Positions 10,075-19,558 of a stretch of DNA of 64,000 bases are shown here, one piece after another. The position numbers and the translations under genes were made by a program. The notes beneath the pieces were generated by a model, which saw nothing but the letters and a program-made list of their open reading frames with translations, ran no database searches and was not told the DNA's origin. Source of the DNA: Sphingobacteriales bacterium 44-15 (GTDB lineage Bacteria > Bacteroidota > Bacteroidia > Chitinophagales > Chitinophagaceae); the NCBI GenBank assembly GCA_001899685.1, contig MKWG01000043.1, forward strand, positions 391,942-455,941, given 5' to 3'. How positions within the stretch are numbered: position 1 is the stretch's first letter; each line of letters starts with the position of its first letter.

Positions 10075-11115
10075 ATGTTAATGGAAGAACAACAACTAAG
10101 GGGGACTGACCGGGACAGGTTATCACATCTGAAAGCAAACTGGTTTCCCCTCGTGCTGATTACCATCGTTGCGATAGTAATAGCTGTCAATTGCATCACC
10201 GGACATAACGAAAGCAAAAGCATAGTCCGCAGGCTGGCAACATATACGGCAACGCAGGCTACAGATACCGTATGGCGCGGCTGGAGCAAATACCATATAC
10301 CCGTGGGTACTGCCGACGGAGACCTGGTATGGTATGGACATGAGCTGATCTCCAATACTTCTTTTTACCTGGGTCCAAATGGCACGGTAGCGCAGATCAC
10401 CAATGGCATGAACTGCCAGAACTGCCATCTTGATGGAGGCACCCTCCCCTATGGAAATAATTTCGGGAAAGTATATGCTACCTATCCAAAATACCGTGCA
10501 AGGAACAACGGCATACAAAATATTTATGATCGCATCAACGATTGCCTGGAACGCAGCCTGAATGGAAAAACAATGGACACCGCTACACGCGAAATGCAGG
10601 CAATATATGCCTACTTTAAATGGCTGGGAGAAGATGTTCCGAAAGGCGTGGCGAAGGGAGGCACCAGCCTGATGAAGCTGCCTTATTTAGACCGGGCTGC
10701 AGATCCCCTTGCAGGAAAACAGGTATATACAGCCTATTGCCAAAGCTGCCATGGTGCTAACGGTGAGGGACAGATGAAGTCCGACAGCACCGGCTACACC
10801 TATCCGCCGCTATGGGGAGCCCATAGCTACAATGACGGCGCGGGGCTCCACCGTCTCAGCAGTTTTGCAGCATTTGTGAAAAATAACATGCCCTTTGGGA
10901 CAGATTATCACAACCCGAAGCTCAGTAATGAAGAAGCCTGGGATGTGGCAGCTTATGTTAACAGTCAGCCCAGACCGCATAAGGACCAGGTTGCCGACTG
11001 GCAGGATCTTGCAAAGAAACCTGTTGACTTTCCTTTCGGACCCTATGCAGATACTTTTTCAGAGCGCAGGCACAAATATGGACCTTTTAAAAGCATTAAA
11101 AATGTACAACAATAA
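10075..11115 (+). CDS. membrane-anchored di-haem cytochrome c, TsdA/SoxA type
   Basis: This 346-residue protein has one N-terminal membrane span (about 24-41) and two haem c sites, CQNCH (114-118) and CQSCH (222-226). NMPFG supplies a likely distal Met (272). Between the haems lies RINDCLERSLNGK (Cys157), a segment shared by thiosulfate dehydrogenase TsdA and SoxA cytochromes. TsdA couples two thiosulfates to tetrathionate. The protein should face the periplasm. The DsrE-like gene 18 bp downstream supports sulfur chemistry. Substrate and direction of electron flow are inferred; a generic electron carrier is the alternative. Confidence 0.82.
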   Translation: MLMEEQQLRGTDRDRLSHLKANWFPLVLITIVAIVIAVNCITGHNESKSIVRRLATYTATQATDTVWRGWSKYHIPVGTADGDLVWYGHELISNTSFYLGPNGTVAQITNGMNCQNCHLDGGTLPYGNNFGKVYATYPKYRARNNGIQNIYDRINDCLERSLNGKTMDTATREMQAIYAYFKWLGEDVPKGVAKGGTSLMKLPYLDRAADPLAGKQVYTAYCQSCHGANGEGQMKSDSTGYTYPPLWGAHSYNDGAGLHRLSSFAAFVKNNMPFGTDYHNPKLSNEEAWDVAAYVNSQPRPHKDQVADWQDLAKKPVDFPFGPYADTFSERRHKYGPFKSIKNVQQ

Positions 11116-11133
11116 CAACAAAAACATAAGCAC

Positions 11134-11601
11134 ATGAAAAATTTATCCTTTCTTCTCATCAGCATTGCATCCTTTACTATTACGGCTACGGCACAAACCG
11201 GCAGTAATGCACTTCAAAAAAATGCAGTATTTGCGGGGGCAAAAGCCACTCAGAAAGCGTACCATGCCATTTACCAGTTAGACAAAAACGATCCGAAAGT
11301 CATAGAAAAAGCCATCCGCAATATTAATAATGCGCTCAGTGATCCCAGGCTTTCCGGTAAAATCCAGGTTGAATTAGTAGCTTTCAGCGGCGGAACCGAT
11401 GCCTTTATAAAAGGCGGCAAATATGAAGAAGACCTGAAAGCATTGGTGGAAAAAGGGGTAATAGTAGCGCAATGCAATAACACACTGCACGAAAGAAAGA
11501 TCAGCCGCGACCAGTTGTATGACTTTATTGCCATAGTGCCCAGCGGTAATGGCGAGCTCATCATCAGGCAGACGGAAGGATGGGCTGTCATTAAACCATA
11601 A
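11134..11601 (+). CDS. periplasmic DsrE-like protein
   Basis: This 155-residue protein has a signal peptide (cleavage near TATA-Q, residue 21) and one DsrE/DsrF-fold domain. Its only cysteine, Cys114, is in the AQCNNTLHE motif, matching the conserved sulfane-carrying cysteine position of DsrE-type proteins. Family members pass persulfide sulfur between partners, or act as cofactor-free binding domains. It begins 18 bp after the di-haem cytochrome and ends 35 bp before the solute-binding gene, so the three are probably one operon. Export is notable, because classic DsrE acts in the cytoplasm. Confidence 0.85.
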   Translation: MKNLSFLLISIASFTITATAQTGSNALQKNAVFAGAKATQKAYHAIYQLDKNDPKVIEKAIRNINNALSDPRLSGKIQVELVAFSGGTDAFIKGGKYEEDLKALVEKGVIVAQCNNTLHERKISRDQLYDFIAIVPSGNGELIIRQTEGWAVIKP

Positions 11602-11636
11602 TAATATTAATTTGCAGAGCTGCTAAAATCATACAA

Positions 11637-12545
11637 ATGAAAAGAACTATCGCATTTATGATCATCATTATGGCTACTACAGCCGTATACGCACAGGATC
11701 ACCGTTTCGACCCTCCCTGGAATACAGCACCGGAAAGTAAGGTAATGTTTACCATTCCCGGGGTCGACAATGTACCCGACCTGTACGGCGACATCAATGA
11801 CCCGCAGCTGGTGGTCTTTTTTGCAGGCAACCAGTTCATGTGCATTGACGACCTGCTGGCAGCTTTCAAAAAAGCATACCCGCAGTACCAGCGTATTTTT
11901 GCGGAGACCTTACCTCCCGGCATACTTGCCAAACAAATTGACGGAGGCAGCATTACTATCGGTAATATGCGCATTACCCTCCGGCCCGATGTATATACTG
12001 CGGGCAAATCCCGGATCGTACAAATGACTGACCTCTTCAGCGATACTGCTGCGTATGCCTATAACAAACTGGCAATAATGGTGCAAAAGGGCAATCCGAA
12101 AAACGTCAGAGGATTAAAAGACCTTGGCAGGAAAGATATAAAGGTAAGCATGCCTAATCCTGCCTGGGAGGGCATTGCAAAACGTATAGAAGAAGCTTAT
12201 GTAAAAGCGGGCAGCGAAGCATTGAAAAACTCGATCATGCAGACCAAGGTAAAAGACAGCAGCACTTATCTCACACAGATCCACCACCGGCAAACGCCCA
12301 TGCGCATTCTCTATCACCAGAGCGATGCCGGTCCCGTGTGGTATTCTGAAGCCTATTACCAGCAGATGATCGGCCATCCCATAGAGATGATAGCTATTCC
12401 TGATAAAGAAAATATAACGGCAATCTATATGGCCGGGCTAATGAAGAACGCGCCACACCCGGAAGCGGCAAAGGATTTCATGCACTTCCTGCAAAGCGCA
12501 ACGGCAAAGACGATCTACCGAAAATATGGCTTTACTACGGAGTAG
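11637..12545 (+). CDS. periplasmic solute-binding protein, ModA/SBP_bac_11-like
   Basis: This 302-residue protein has a signal peptide (to about residue 19) and a two-lobe type II binding-protein fold: VVFFAGNQFMCIDDLLAAFKK, a central AYNKLAIMVQKGNPKNVRGLKDL hinge and a C-terminal AAKDFMHFLQSATAKTIYRKYGF. This is the layout of molybdate- and other oxyanion-binding proteins. No ABC ATPase or permease is next to it, so it may deliver or sense an anion for the cytochrome system rather than feed a transporter. The ligand is not predictable from the sequence. It is the last gene before a repeat element and a convergent gene. Confidence 0.83.
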   Translation: MKRTIAFMIIIMATTAVYAQDHRFDPPWNTAPESKVMFTIPGVDNVPDLYGDINDPQLVVFFAGNQFMCIDDLLAAFKKAYPQYQRIFAETLPPGILAKQIDGGSITIGNMRITLRPDVYTAGKSRIVQMTDLFSDTAAYAYNKLAIMVQKGNPKNVRGLKDLGRKDIKVSMPNPAWEGIAKRIEEAYVKAGSEALKNSIMQTKVKDSSTYLTQIHHRQTPMRILYHQSDAGPVWYSEAYYQQMIGHPIEMIAIPDKENITAIYMAGLMKNAPHPEAAKDFMHFLQSATAKTIYRKYGFTTE

Positions 12546-12628
12546 CTGGTGATATGTCAAACGTGAAACGGCAGGCAAGTCTCACCTCTCACAAAAAATA
12601 CGAAAAATTATTGTTGACATAGCACTGG
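12546..12628. repeat. short copy of an 83/167-nt intergenic repeat
   Basis: This segment begins CTGGTGATATGTCAAACG and ends near TTGTTGACATAGCACTGG. Its ends form imperfect 15-nt inverted repeats. The same sequence, on the other strand and with about 84 extra nt in the middle, occurs at 41288-41454. Both copies lie between convergent genes, so it may act as a bidirectional terminator or be a non-autonomous mobile element. The right end runs up to the stop codon of the next gene. Confidence 0.75.
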
Positions 12629-15358
12629 TTACTTTACCATAAGCGGCGCATATTGTACCCCGACACCCCCTTTCAGATCAATGCCCTGTATAAGCATGAT
12701 GTAGTTGCTGTGGCTTTCAGAAGTATAAAAATTCAATACAGCTTCTCCCCGGTCATTGGTAACGATATTCGGGTCCCAATACACAGTAGAACGGAAATCG
12801 GGATAAGGAGTGATCTCATCCGGGGACGTGTATTTAGGACTGTAGAATTGTTTGGCAATGAACGGGAACACAGGCTTATATAAGTATATTCCAGGTGTTT
12901 TTCGCATAAAAGGACCTGAGCCTGTCTGTGTAGTGATCTCCACAAAAGAATAATCAACAGTGACGGGATTGCTGTTCATCAATTCGCTGATAGTCAAAAA
13001 ATGTGTACGATAGGCGCTGTTATAACGGGGAGTGTTCATCACCTCTATCCCTTTTATATCTTCTGCCGAAAAGTACATCAGTTGGCTTTTATAATAATTC
13101 AGGTAATCCATACTGGAAGCAGCAGAAGCAGGATCATAAAAAAATTCCAGGTCTACTCCGTCAATAATGAACCTTACCATATTGGAGTTGATCATATAAC
13201 GATAGACTGTGCTTTTGCGTAATGTGCCCATGCGAAAACCTTTTACCTGCTTTTGCAGCACATCCAACAGGGTCTCTTTTGGGGTTTTCGCCAGCACACT
13301 TTCACTTATTACCTGGTCTGCTCCGCCACCCTCATTCAGGTTTTTCGAACCGGGAATGGTAGCCTTGCCTTTAATGATCACTTCCTTCAGATAAGTGCCG
13401 TCTTTTTTCATTTGCGTTACCAGGCTATCCTGTGCGGCAATATATTTCTTTACAGTAGTATCCAACAGCACATTGAAAAGGGGTGATACAAAAGCTTTGC
13501 CTGTATAGGGCGGGTAGTCCGGCTCATCCAGGGTGATGCCCACATTGAATGCCTTTCCCCTCCGGTTAAGCGCCCTGAACACCATGCTGATGCTGTCTGT
13601 TTCATACAGCGGAAAATGAGTAAAGTTAAAAGCGCCCTTATCGTTGGTAATGGTGTCGAGCAGAAAGGCGTTTTCTTTACCGGCTTTTCCAAACAAAGTA
13701 ATGCTAGTGCCTGCCAAAGGCTTATTGAATATATTGGTTGCTTTACCACTAATGCTGAAACCATCTTCATAGCTGTAGGGAAAAGGCTGCGCTGAACGTT
13801 CATAGCTTACCCATCCCTGGGTCAGCATTAATGCATCCGTAGCTTCGGATGCCGGGTGCTTAAAATAATAATACGGCTCTTCTATATGCCCCCGGATATC
13901 TGAGCTGAGCAACATATAGCTAAGCAGGTTTTCCTGGTTTGGCGATGATATCGCTACCTGACCGGTATCTATGACCGAGATCGAAAAGCTGCCCATAACC
14001 GGCTTATTGTCTTTATCAAGCACTTTTACCGTAAGAGATACACTATCTTTTTGGGAATATACAGGTTTGTGAGGGGTCAAAGCAATTTTCAGATCATCAT
14101 TTTGCCATGCAAAGAATGCCCGCTCATTTACAGGCTGCAATTGTTCATTATATACCGTGCAAGTCATTACACCAGATGGCAGATCACTCCTTTTCAGCTT
14201 TAACTGATAGGGCATTTCTTTAAGCAGTATCCTGCCTCTTGCAAATACGAGTCCCCGGCAGGCGGCAGTAAACCAGAGCATGCTGCCCCGCTTGTCCGGA
14301 CTACCATCTATACTTATGATCACACTATCCTGTAAGCGGGCATTCTGTACAGAAAGTATAATACCGGATTTTTCCGCCGCCGGCAGCGGTACTAAACGTC
14401 CGTCTTTCAAAACGGCAGTATATGTTTCTCCGTCTGCAGGAGTGATCTCTATTATCCCCATGCCATGATGCAAAGAAGAGAAACCTGTAACTGTTGTTCC
14501 TTTATTATTCTTTATAATACCTGCTACGGCAATGCCCCGTCCACTATTGTCAATTGCTTTGAATCCCAGTCTCTGCGCTTTCCCCACAATAAAGCTACCC
14601 CCTTCCGGAAAGAACTGAAGGTCAATAGTGCCCTGCTCCGGCACAATGGGAACAGTTAACTTCAGGTTATCCGCTCCTGTTATTTCCATAGCCAGGTTCT
14701 GATACCTGGTCTCATTGATAAGCGTATCTATTTTAACTTCTCCGGCAGCATTGGGAATGACGACAGCTTTGAAAAGACTCCTGTTTTTCGATCGCAGGCG
14801 GATGGTCACCGGGTTTTGAACTGCCGGGGATGATCTTGCTGCCGAAACTTTAGCAGATAATTTCAACCTGTTATCAACCAGGCTAAGTTGTTGCATAGTC
14901 GCTTTCCATACCTCATCTGCAGGATTGATGATAGTAAAAGGCAGCTCATAAAAAAGTGAATCGCCAAAGTTGCGCATATAACGGGTATAGGATCGCAGGA
15001 GATATTGCCCCTGTGAAAAATCGACATCCGACAAAGCAATATAGCTGGTAAACATACCCAGCCCGCACGGAGGATTTACTCTTTTGACTATTGTGCCTGC
15101 CGCATCTATAATTTCTATATAGGCGATTTTGCTGCTATCGTTGGGAGCATGATCCGAAGCGGTAAGAATATATCCTTTCAGCCAGAGCGTATCCCTGAGG
15201 CGGTAATATGGCTTGTCAATATAAATAAACAGTTTTTCCCTGGGATTGTTGTAACTGGCACTATCCATGGCAGATATCCTGCGTTCAAAAGCAGCAGTCT
15301 GCGCTTCAGCGACAAAACAGTACAATAGGCAGGCTGTTATAAATATTATCTTTTTCAG
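12629..15358 (-). CDS. MG2-domain / TonB-plug surface protein with apparent CTG start
   Basis: About 909 residues. An N-terminal MG2/macroglobulin-like part (EKLFIYIDKPYYRLRDTLWLKGYI; QGQYLLRSYTRYMRN) is followed by Ig-like domains and a C-terminal TonB-plug-like segment with no barrel. I know the family as large secreted or outer-membrane proteins of unknown role in Bacteroidota. No ATG exists in frame upstream. The best start is CTG at 15358, followed by AAAAAGATAATA, because it restores a normal signal peptide (KKIIFITACLLYCFVAEAQ); a TTG at 15325 would cut into that signal. It is convergent with the binding-protein gene. Confidence 0.82.
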   Translation of the reverse strand: MKKIIFITACLLYCFVAEAQTAAFERRISAMDSASYNNPREKLFIYIDKPYYRLRDTLWLKGYILTASDHAPNDSSKIAYIEIIDAAGTIVKRVNPPCGLGMFTSYIALSDVDFSQGQYLLRSYTRYMRNFGDSLFYELPFTIINPADEVWKATMQQLSLVDNRLKLSAKVSAARSSPAVQNPVTIRLRSKNRSLFKAVVIPNAAGEVKIDTLINETRYQNLAMEITGADNLKLTVPIVPEQGTIDLQFFPEGGSFIVGKAQRLGFKAIDNSGRGIAVAGIIKNNKGTTVTGFSSLHHGMGIIEITPADGETYTAVLKDGRLVPLPAAEKSGIILSVQNARLQDSVIISIDGSPDKRGSMLWFTAACRGLVFARGRILLKEMPYQLKLKRSDLPSGVMTCTVYNEQLQPVNERAFFAWQNDDLKIALTPHKPVYSQKDSVSLTVKVLDKDNKPVMGSFSISVIDTGQVAISSPNQENLLSYMLLSSDIRGHIEEPYYYFKHPASEATDALMLTQGWVSYERSAQPFPYSYEDGFSISGKATNIFNKPLAGTSITLFGKAGKENAFLLDTITNDKGAFNFTHFPLYETDSISMVFRALNRRGKAFNVGITLDEPDYPPYTGKAFVSPLFNVLLDTTVKKYIAAQDSLVTQMKKDGTYLKEVIIKGKATIPGSKNLNEGGGADQVISESVLAKTPKETLLDVLQKQVKGFRMGTLRKSTVYRYMINSNMVRFIIDGVDLEFFYDPASAASSMDYLNYYKSQLMYFSAEDIKGIEVMNTPRYNSAYRTHFLTISELMNSNPVTVDYSFVEITTQTGSGPFMRKTPGIYLYKPVFPFIAKQFYSPKYTSPDEITPYPDFRSTVYWDPNIVTNDRGEAVLNFYTSESHSNYIMLIQGIDLKGGVGVQYAPLMVK

Positions 15359-15407
15359 AATAGCACTAAAATAAGTAAAATCATTTGATAATAACCCCGT
15401 GATGGGT

Positions 15408-15542
15408 GTATTTCAATTTTTCGCGCCTGCACAACTTTTCGGTCGGTGAGACCCGCCCGAACGATGTTCAGTCGGGCGGGCACCGACCAGTAGCGGGTTC
15501 TACAGGCGGGTGTCGCCACCCGCCTGCGAAAAACCGGAATGC
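15408..15542. repeat. 135-nt two-hairpin repeat, copy A
   Basis: The first hairpin pairs GGTCGGTG and CCCGCCCGA (15441-15460) with TCGGGCGGG and CACCGACC (15472-15488). The second pairs CAGGCGGGTG (15503-15512) with CACCCGCCTG (15517-15526) around a TCGC tetraloop. A diverged copy lies at 45242-45375 in the same orientation, starting with the same GTATTTCAATT. Copy A is between two minus-strand genes. It looks like a mobile, structured non-coding element (REP/MITE-like). Confidence 0.8.
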
Positions 15543-15555
15543 GCTCCCCGTGATG

Positions 15556-17124
15556 CTATAATGATCTCCTGCGGACATACCTGAAATATAACAGCAGCCC
15601 GATACATACCATTGCCACCTGCATGGCAGCGCCAAACATAGTGCTGATATCCCTGGCCATTTTGCCGGCCCAGTCCATAAAATGGTGTTTGTGCAAAAAT
15701 GCAAAGCTGTATCCTTCCGCAAGATCCTTATCCCGTACTCTCGTTGAAAGCACACCCGTTGAAGTTTCTATGTAATACCGCTCATTGTCATTGGTCGCAT
15801 AACTCACTTTCCACACCGGCAACCGCTTATTTACAAAACCATATTCATCTGTAAATGTTGTAACCGGAACAATGCCCGATGGCGCCTGCCGGCTGAAGCC
15901 GGAAGCAAGCCATACCGCATATTGCCTGTCGCCATCATTCAATATCCTGTAATCACCGGATGATATATACAGGACCTCCTGTTGCGGCGCCGACATACTT
16001 TTCATCAGATCTGTCCTGCCGTCTGCTTTCGACATATTCATTTTAGGATACACCTGCCGGTAAGTCTTTCCATTCATCCTGCATAACGATATCTTTTGTA
16101 TTTTCCTGCTACCTGCTAATGAGTCAATTTCAGCAAAATCAATATCCGCATCTTCACCTGAAAACTTTTGTGGTATATAAGAATGCAACGCATCCTGTGG
16201 CAATACTTTCTCCAGTGCATGGAATCCGCCGCTGAAGGTGAACATCAGCGTGAACAAAGAAGCGATCAGCGAGGTATAGCGATGATTGCGCCGGGCCTTC
16301 ATCACCGGCTTATCCGACCTTTTTGTCTTTGTTGTAAAAAATATATACAGTCCCAAAACAGTAGTCAGGAAGGCTGCTGATGTGAGCGCTATCATGAAAT
16401 AATACTTCGTATCTCCCAATGCATCCATCCATTGCCAGGTATGACATATACCAAAAAAAGTATCGAATGCAGATCTTTTGTTGTCTACTGCGTATCCAAA
16501 CCTCCCGGAAAACGTCTCTACATATATCCGTATACCGTCGCCCCTGTCAAATGAAACCTTATACGCCGGCAGCAAACGGTTAATGTATTTATACTCGTCA
16601 TCAAAATGAGTGATCTGCTCTACGCCGGCGATCTTCGCACCATGGCTGTTCATGACATTCATGGTAGCTATCATACAGCAATCGTGCACCGGCATAGCCA
16701 TGGAAGCCGTAAATACAGGCTGTTGTTCAGCCCTGTCCTTTCCTGTATTACCTTCAAGAAATGTTTTGGCAAGAAAGCGTGCATAGAGCTGGTCTCCGCC
16801 TTTTAACAGCTTTCCGTCACGGGTGCTGAAATAACGGATATCCAGGTGTTCATCATCAAGCGCTACCTGGTAAAACTGCTGCCCTCCCATCTGCACAATA
16901 TGCATGTTGCTGAACGAATCAATATGATGCTGTTGCAGACACACCTTCAATGAAATATTCAATTGTGCAGGATCAATCCCCGGAGCAGCCAGGAATTGTG
17001 TTGCTATGGATGGTCTGATATTGGTCATGACCGGATGCATAAACCCGCTGATCGCCCATAATGATACCGGTAAGGCAATAACGAGCGAAAGCACCCTGTG
17101 CCATTTATAGATTTTCTTTCGCAT
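15556..17124 (-). CDS. PepSY-associated membrane protein (ferric/metal reductase type)
   Basis: The start is set at the ATG at 17124 (MRKKIYKWHRVLSL), giving 522 residues; the frame upstream adds 13 residues that do not fit the family. Membrane spans lie near residues 10-30, 235-260, 285-305 and 495-515, with two periplasmic PepSY-like halves (FYQVALDDEHLDIRYF and TYRQVYPKMNMSK). HRVLS and HKHHFMDW histidines fit haem or metal binding. Such proteins lie next to siderophore receptors and are thought to reduce imported iron. It follows the TonB receptor by 50 bp in one operon. Confidence 0.87.
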   Translation of the reverse strand: MRKKIYKWHRVLSLVIALPVSLWAISGFMHPVMTNIRPSIATQFLAAPGIDPAQLNISLKVCLQQHHIDSFSNMHIVQMGGQQFYQVALDDEHLDIRYFSTRDGKLLKGGDQLYARFLAKTFLEGNTGKDRAEQQPVFTASMAMPVHDCCMIATMNVMNSHGAKIAGVEQITHFDDEYKYINRLLPAYKVSFDRGDGIRIYVETFSGRFGYAVDNKRSAFDTFFGICHTWQWMDALGDTKYYFMIALTSAAFLTTVLGLYIFFTTKTKRSDKPVMKARRNHRYTSLIASLFTLMFTFSGGFHALEKVLPQDALHSYIPQKFSGEDADIDFAEIDSLAGSRKIQKISLCRMNGKTYRQVYPKMNMSKADGRTDLMKSMSAPQQEVLYISSGDYRILNDGDRQYAVWLASGFSRQAPSGIVPVTTFTDEYGFVNKRLPVWKVSYATNDNERYYIETSTGVLSTRVRDKDLAEGYSFAFLHKHHFMDWAGKMARDISTMFGAAMQVAMVCIGLLLYFRYVRRRSL

Positions 17125-17174
17125 ATAATGTGAGTTAAAGAAAGCAGGCGTGCCGCGACACACCTGCCTTTATC

Positions 17175-19457
17175 TTACTTTTTTCCAAAATGGTATGCAA
17201 GCCCGAATGTTATTTCTCTCGGATCGCCGAGATTATAGGAATATGCAGCATTCCCGTTAGTGGTGGCATTTTTGGAAGCGAGTACCGCATAATAAAGATT
17301 GGTGGCATTCAGCGCGTTTATCCATATCTCAAAGCCTTTTATACGATAGCCGGTTCTCAGGTTCAGGATATCAAAACCACCATAGCTGTAATTATCCAGG
17401 TCATCCATAAAGTACCTGCCCTGGTGCTGCCATTCGGCGCTGATCCTGAATCCCTGTAAAAAAGAAGGCTTGTACATTATTTCGGCATTTGCCATAAATC
17501 TTGGGGCTGCGCTCATTTCTTTGCCGTTGTAGTCAACGCCTTTCACAATATTGTCAACAAATACATGTTTGGCATTGGTGGCGCTGAAATGTACAGAAAG
17601 GTCAGGAACCGGTTTGTAAGTAATACCGTATTCAATGCCGGTATGCCTTGTGGATCCCGCATTTTGATTGATATAGGAGTTGTCGGGCTGCTTTACCGAA
17701 ATGATCTCATTGGTGCCATTCAGGCGATAAAGGCTCCAGTCGAGATATATTTTATTTTCCACCAGCGAAGCCCAGCCACCTATCTCATAATTGAAAAACG
17801 ACTGCGGCAGCAGGTAAGGCGCCTCCTTGATACTGCTGTATAGATCGGTAAGCTGCGGTGGAACATAGCCCTGGCTGTAATTAGCGTAAAACCCGGTACT
17901 CTTCAAATTATAGGTAAGCCCGAGTTTGGGAGTAACCCTTCCAAATGAATTGATGGTTGATGCCGTGCTTACACTGGTCGAAGCAGGCGCATTATTGATA
18001 AAATAATATTTAAATGCATCATAGCGCAACGCAGCAACAACTTTCAGGTTGCGCAGGGGAGAAAATTCATAATCAATATAGCTTGCCAGGTTGACAATCC
18101 CGGTATTGTATTTGCTCAAAAACGAATCTACTGCAGGAGCATCGTAGCTTACAAACTTACCGGACGGCAGGTCTTTATGTATTGAAATGAATTTTGCATA
18201 ATAGTTTTGCGGGCTGTAGTCAACGCTTGCTCCTGCTATGAGTTTGCTTTTTGCCCAGGGTATTTTTTGTGAATGGGTCACAAACAATGCGTAGGTGCTG
18301 AAGGCATTCTCGTTGATCTGTCCCCTGTATTTCTCCGGATCGGGCGTGCTTGCTATAGAATAAGAAGGGTTTTGTTCTACGGAATTATTACGATAGAGCA
18401 GGGCGATATTGGTATTGCTGTTATCATTCCACTGGTGATTGAGCATTGATTTGTAGCGCAGCGCATATACATTACGATAAGTAAACGTCTGTAGGGAAGT
18501 ATAATCTTTTTTTGCAAATTTTATACTATCTATTGATCCCGACATATCGCTGGAGTAATCAACCAGCGCAAGCGTATTGGTCCAGCTCGTATGCTCGCCG
18601 GCACGATAATCAGTCCTGACAGTGATCGCCTTTTTATCAAAATCACTGTATTCAATCGGCCCGTTTTTCTTATCGGCATAGTAGCCGCTTACAATAACAC
18701 CCCATTTTCCTATAGGCGTTCCGGCCTGCAGGTCAACGCGCCTGTACCCTTTATCATTCATCTGCAGGCTAACCGTTCCACCGGCAAGTGCGGGGGAACT
18801 TTGTGTGATAACATTCACCGCCCCGCCAATAGCTTCTGCACCGTACATGGCTGAAGAAGGTCCTTTAATGACTTCTATTGATCTGGCTGCCGGAAGATTC
18901 ATCTCCAGCAATGCATTATGATTATATACTCCCGAAGTACGGATGGGAATACCATCTTCCATGTATAAAAAAAGGCTTTTCGTGGTCATGGGCTGGCGGA
19001 TGCTCATCTCATGCTGCTCATTGCCCAAGTTTACCATAAATACCCCGCTTACTTTATTGAGCAGGTTATCGAGCCGCTGCGCTTTGGTATCTTCCATTGC
19101 CTGCTTATTAATGGTGGCAATGGCAACAGGAGCCTCCCTCCTTTTCTGTGCCGTGCGGTTAGCGCTCACAACCACCTCCTGCATATTATTGTTATTTCTT
19201 TTCAGAGCGATATTGAGATGATCCGGTTGAACTTTCTGTGAAAAATACCCGGTAAAGCTTATTTCTATTTCACCAATGCCGGCCGGTACCGAAAAAGATC
19301 CGTCAGCCTCCGACACTGAAGTATGATTGCCGGCTTTAATTGTCGCGCCGGGCAATGGTTCCCTGGTATCCGCATCGTATACCCTGCCTTTTCCGGATTG
19401 CCCAAATAAGGCGGAGCAGCATACCATACCAAGAAACAGTACAAAAACCTGTTTCAT
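17175..19457 (-). CDS. TonB-dependent outer-membrane receptor (metal/siderophore type)
   Basis: This 760-residue receptor has a signal peptide (LFGQ, about residue 20), a CarboxypepD_reg-like domain (about 23-88, GKGRVYDADTREPLPGATI), a plug (about 92-215, EVVVSANRTAQKRREAPVAI, SIEVIKGPSSAMYGAEAIGG) and a barrel ending in ITFGLAYHFGKK. Size and plug motif fit siderophore or metal receptors rather than SusC. The PepSY gene downstream and the Cys-rich gene upstream support iron or copper import. The exact ligand is not visible. Confidence 0.92.
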   Translation of the reverse strand: MKQVFVLFLGMVCCSALFGQSGKGRVYDADTREPLPGATIKAGNHTSVSEADGSFSVPAGIGEIEISFTGYFSQKVQPDHLNIALKRNNNNMQEVVVSANRTAQKRREAPVAIATINKQAMEDTKAQRLDNLLNKVSGVFMVNLGNEQHEMSIRQPMTTKSLFLYMEDGIPIRTSGVYNHNALLEMNLPAARSIEVIKGPSSAMYGAEAIGGAVNVITQSSPALAGGTVSLQMNDKGYRRVDLQAGTPIGKWGVIVSGYYADKKNGPIEYSDFDKKAITVRTDYRAGEHTSWTNTLALVDYSSDMSGSIDSIKFAKKDYTSLQTFTYRNVYALRYKSMLNHQWNDNSNTNIALLYRNNSVEQNPSYSIASTPDPEKYRGQINENAFSTYALFVTHSQKIPWAKSKLIAGASVDYSPQNYYAKFISIHKDLPSGKFVSYDAPAVDSFLSKYNTGIVNLASYIDYEFSPLRNLKVVAALRYDAFKYYFINNAPASTSVSTASTINSFGRVTPKLGLTYNLKSTGFYANYSQGYVPPQLTDLYSSIKEAPYLLPQSFFNYEIGGWASLVENKIYLDWSLYRLNGTNEIISVKQPDNSYINQNAGSTRHTGIEYGITYKPVPDLSVHFSATNAKHVFVDNIVKGVDYNGKEMSAAPRFMANAEIMYKPSFLQGFRISAEWQHQGRYFMDDLDNYSYGGFDILNLRTGYRIKGFEIWINALNATNLYYAVLASKNATTNGNAAYSYNLGDPREITFGLAYHFGKK

Positions 19458-19558
19458 ATATATTCAGTTATGTAAAGTAATGATGACTGAAATATGCGGC
19501 GATTTTTCCATTATACTGTTACGCCTGCATACCTGTCAGTTAGAAATGAAATGATACG

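Noticed and set aside
15408-15542. insertion sequence or transposon
   Set aside because: At 135 nt it encodes nothing, and no transposase is found in the window; it is described as a non-autonomous repeat instead.
15468-15755. 95-codon frame through repeat copy A
   Set aside because: It arises from the repeat hairpins and the end of the PepSY gene in another frame.
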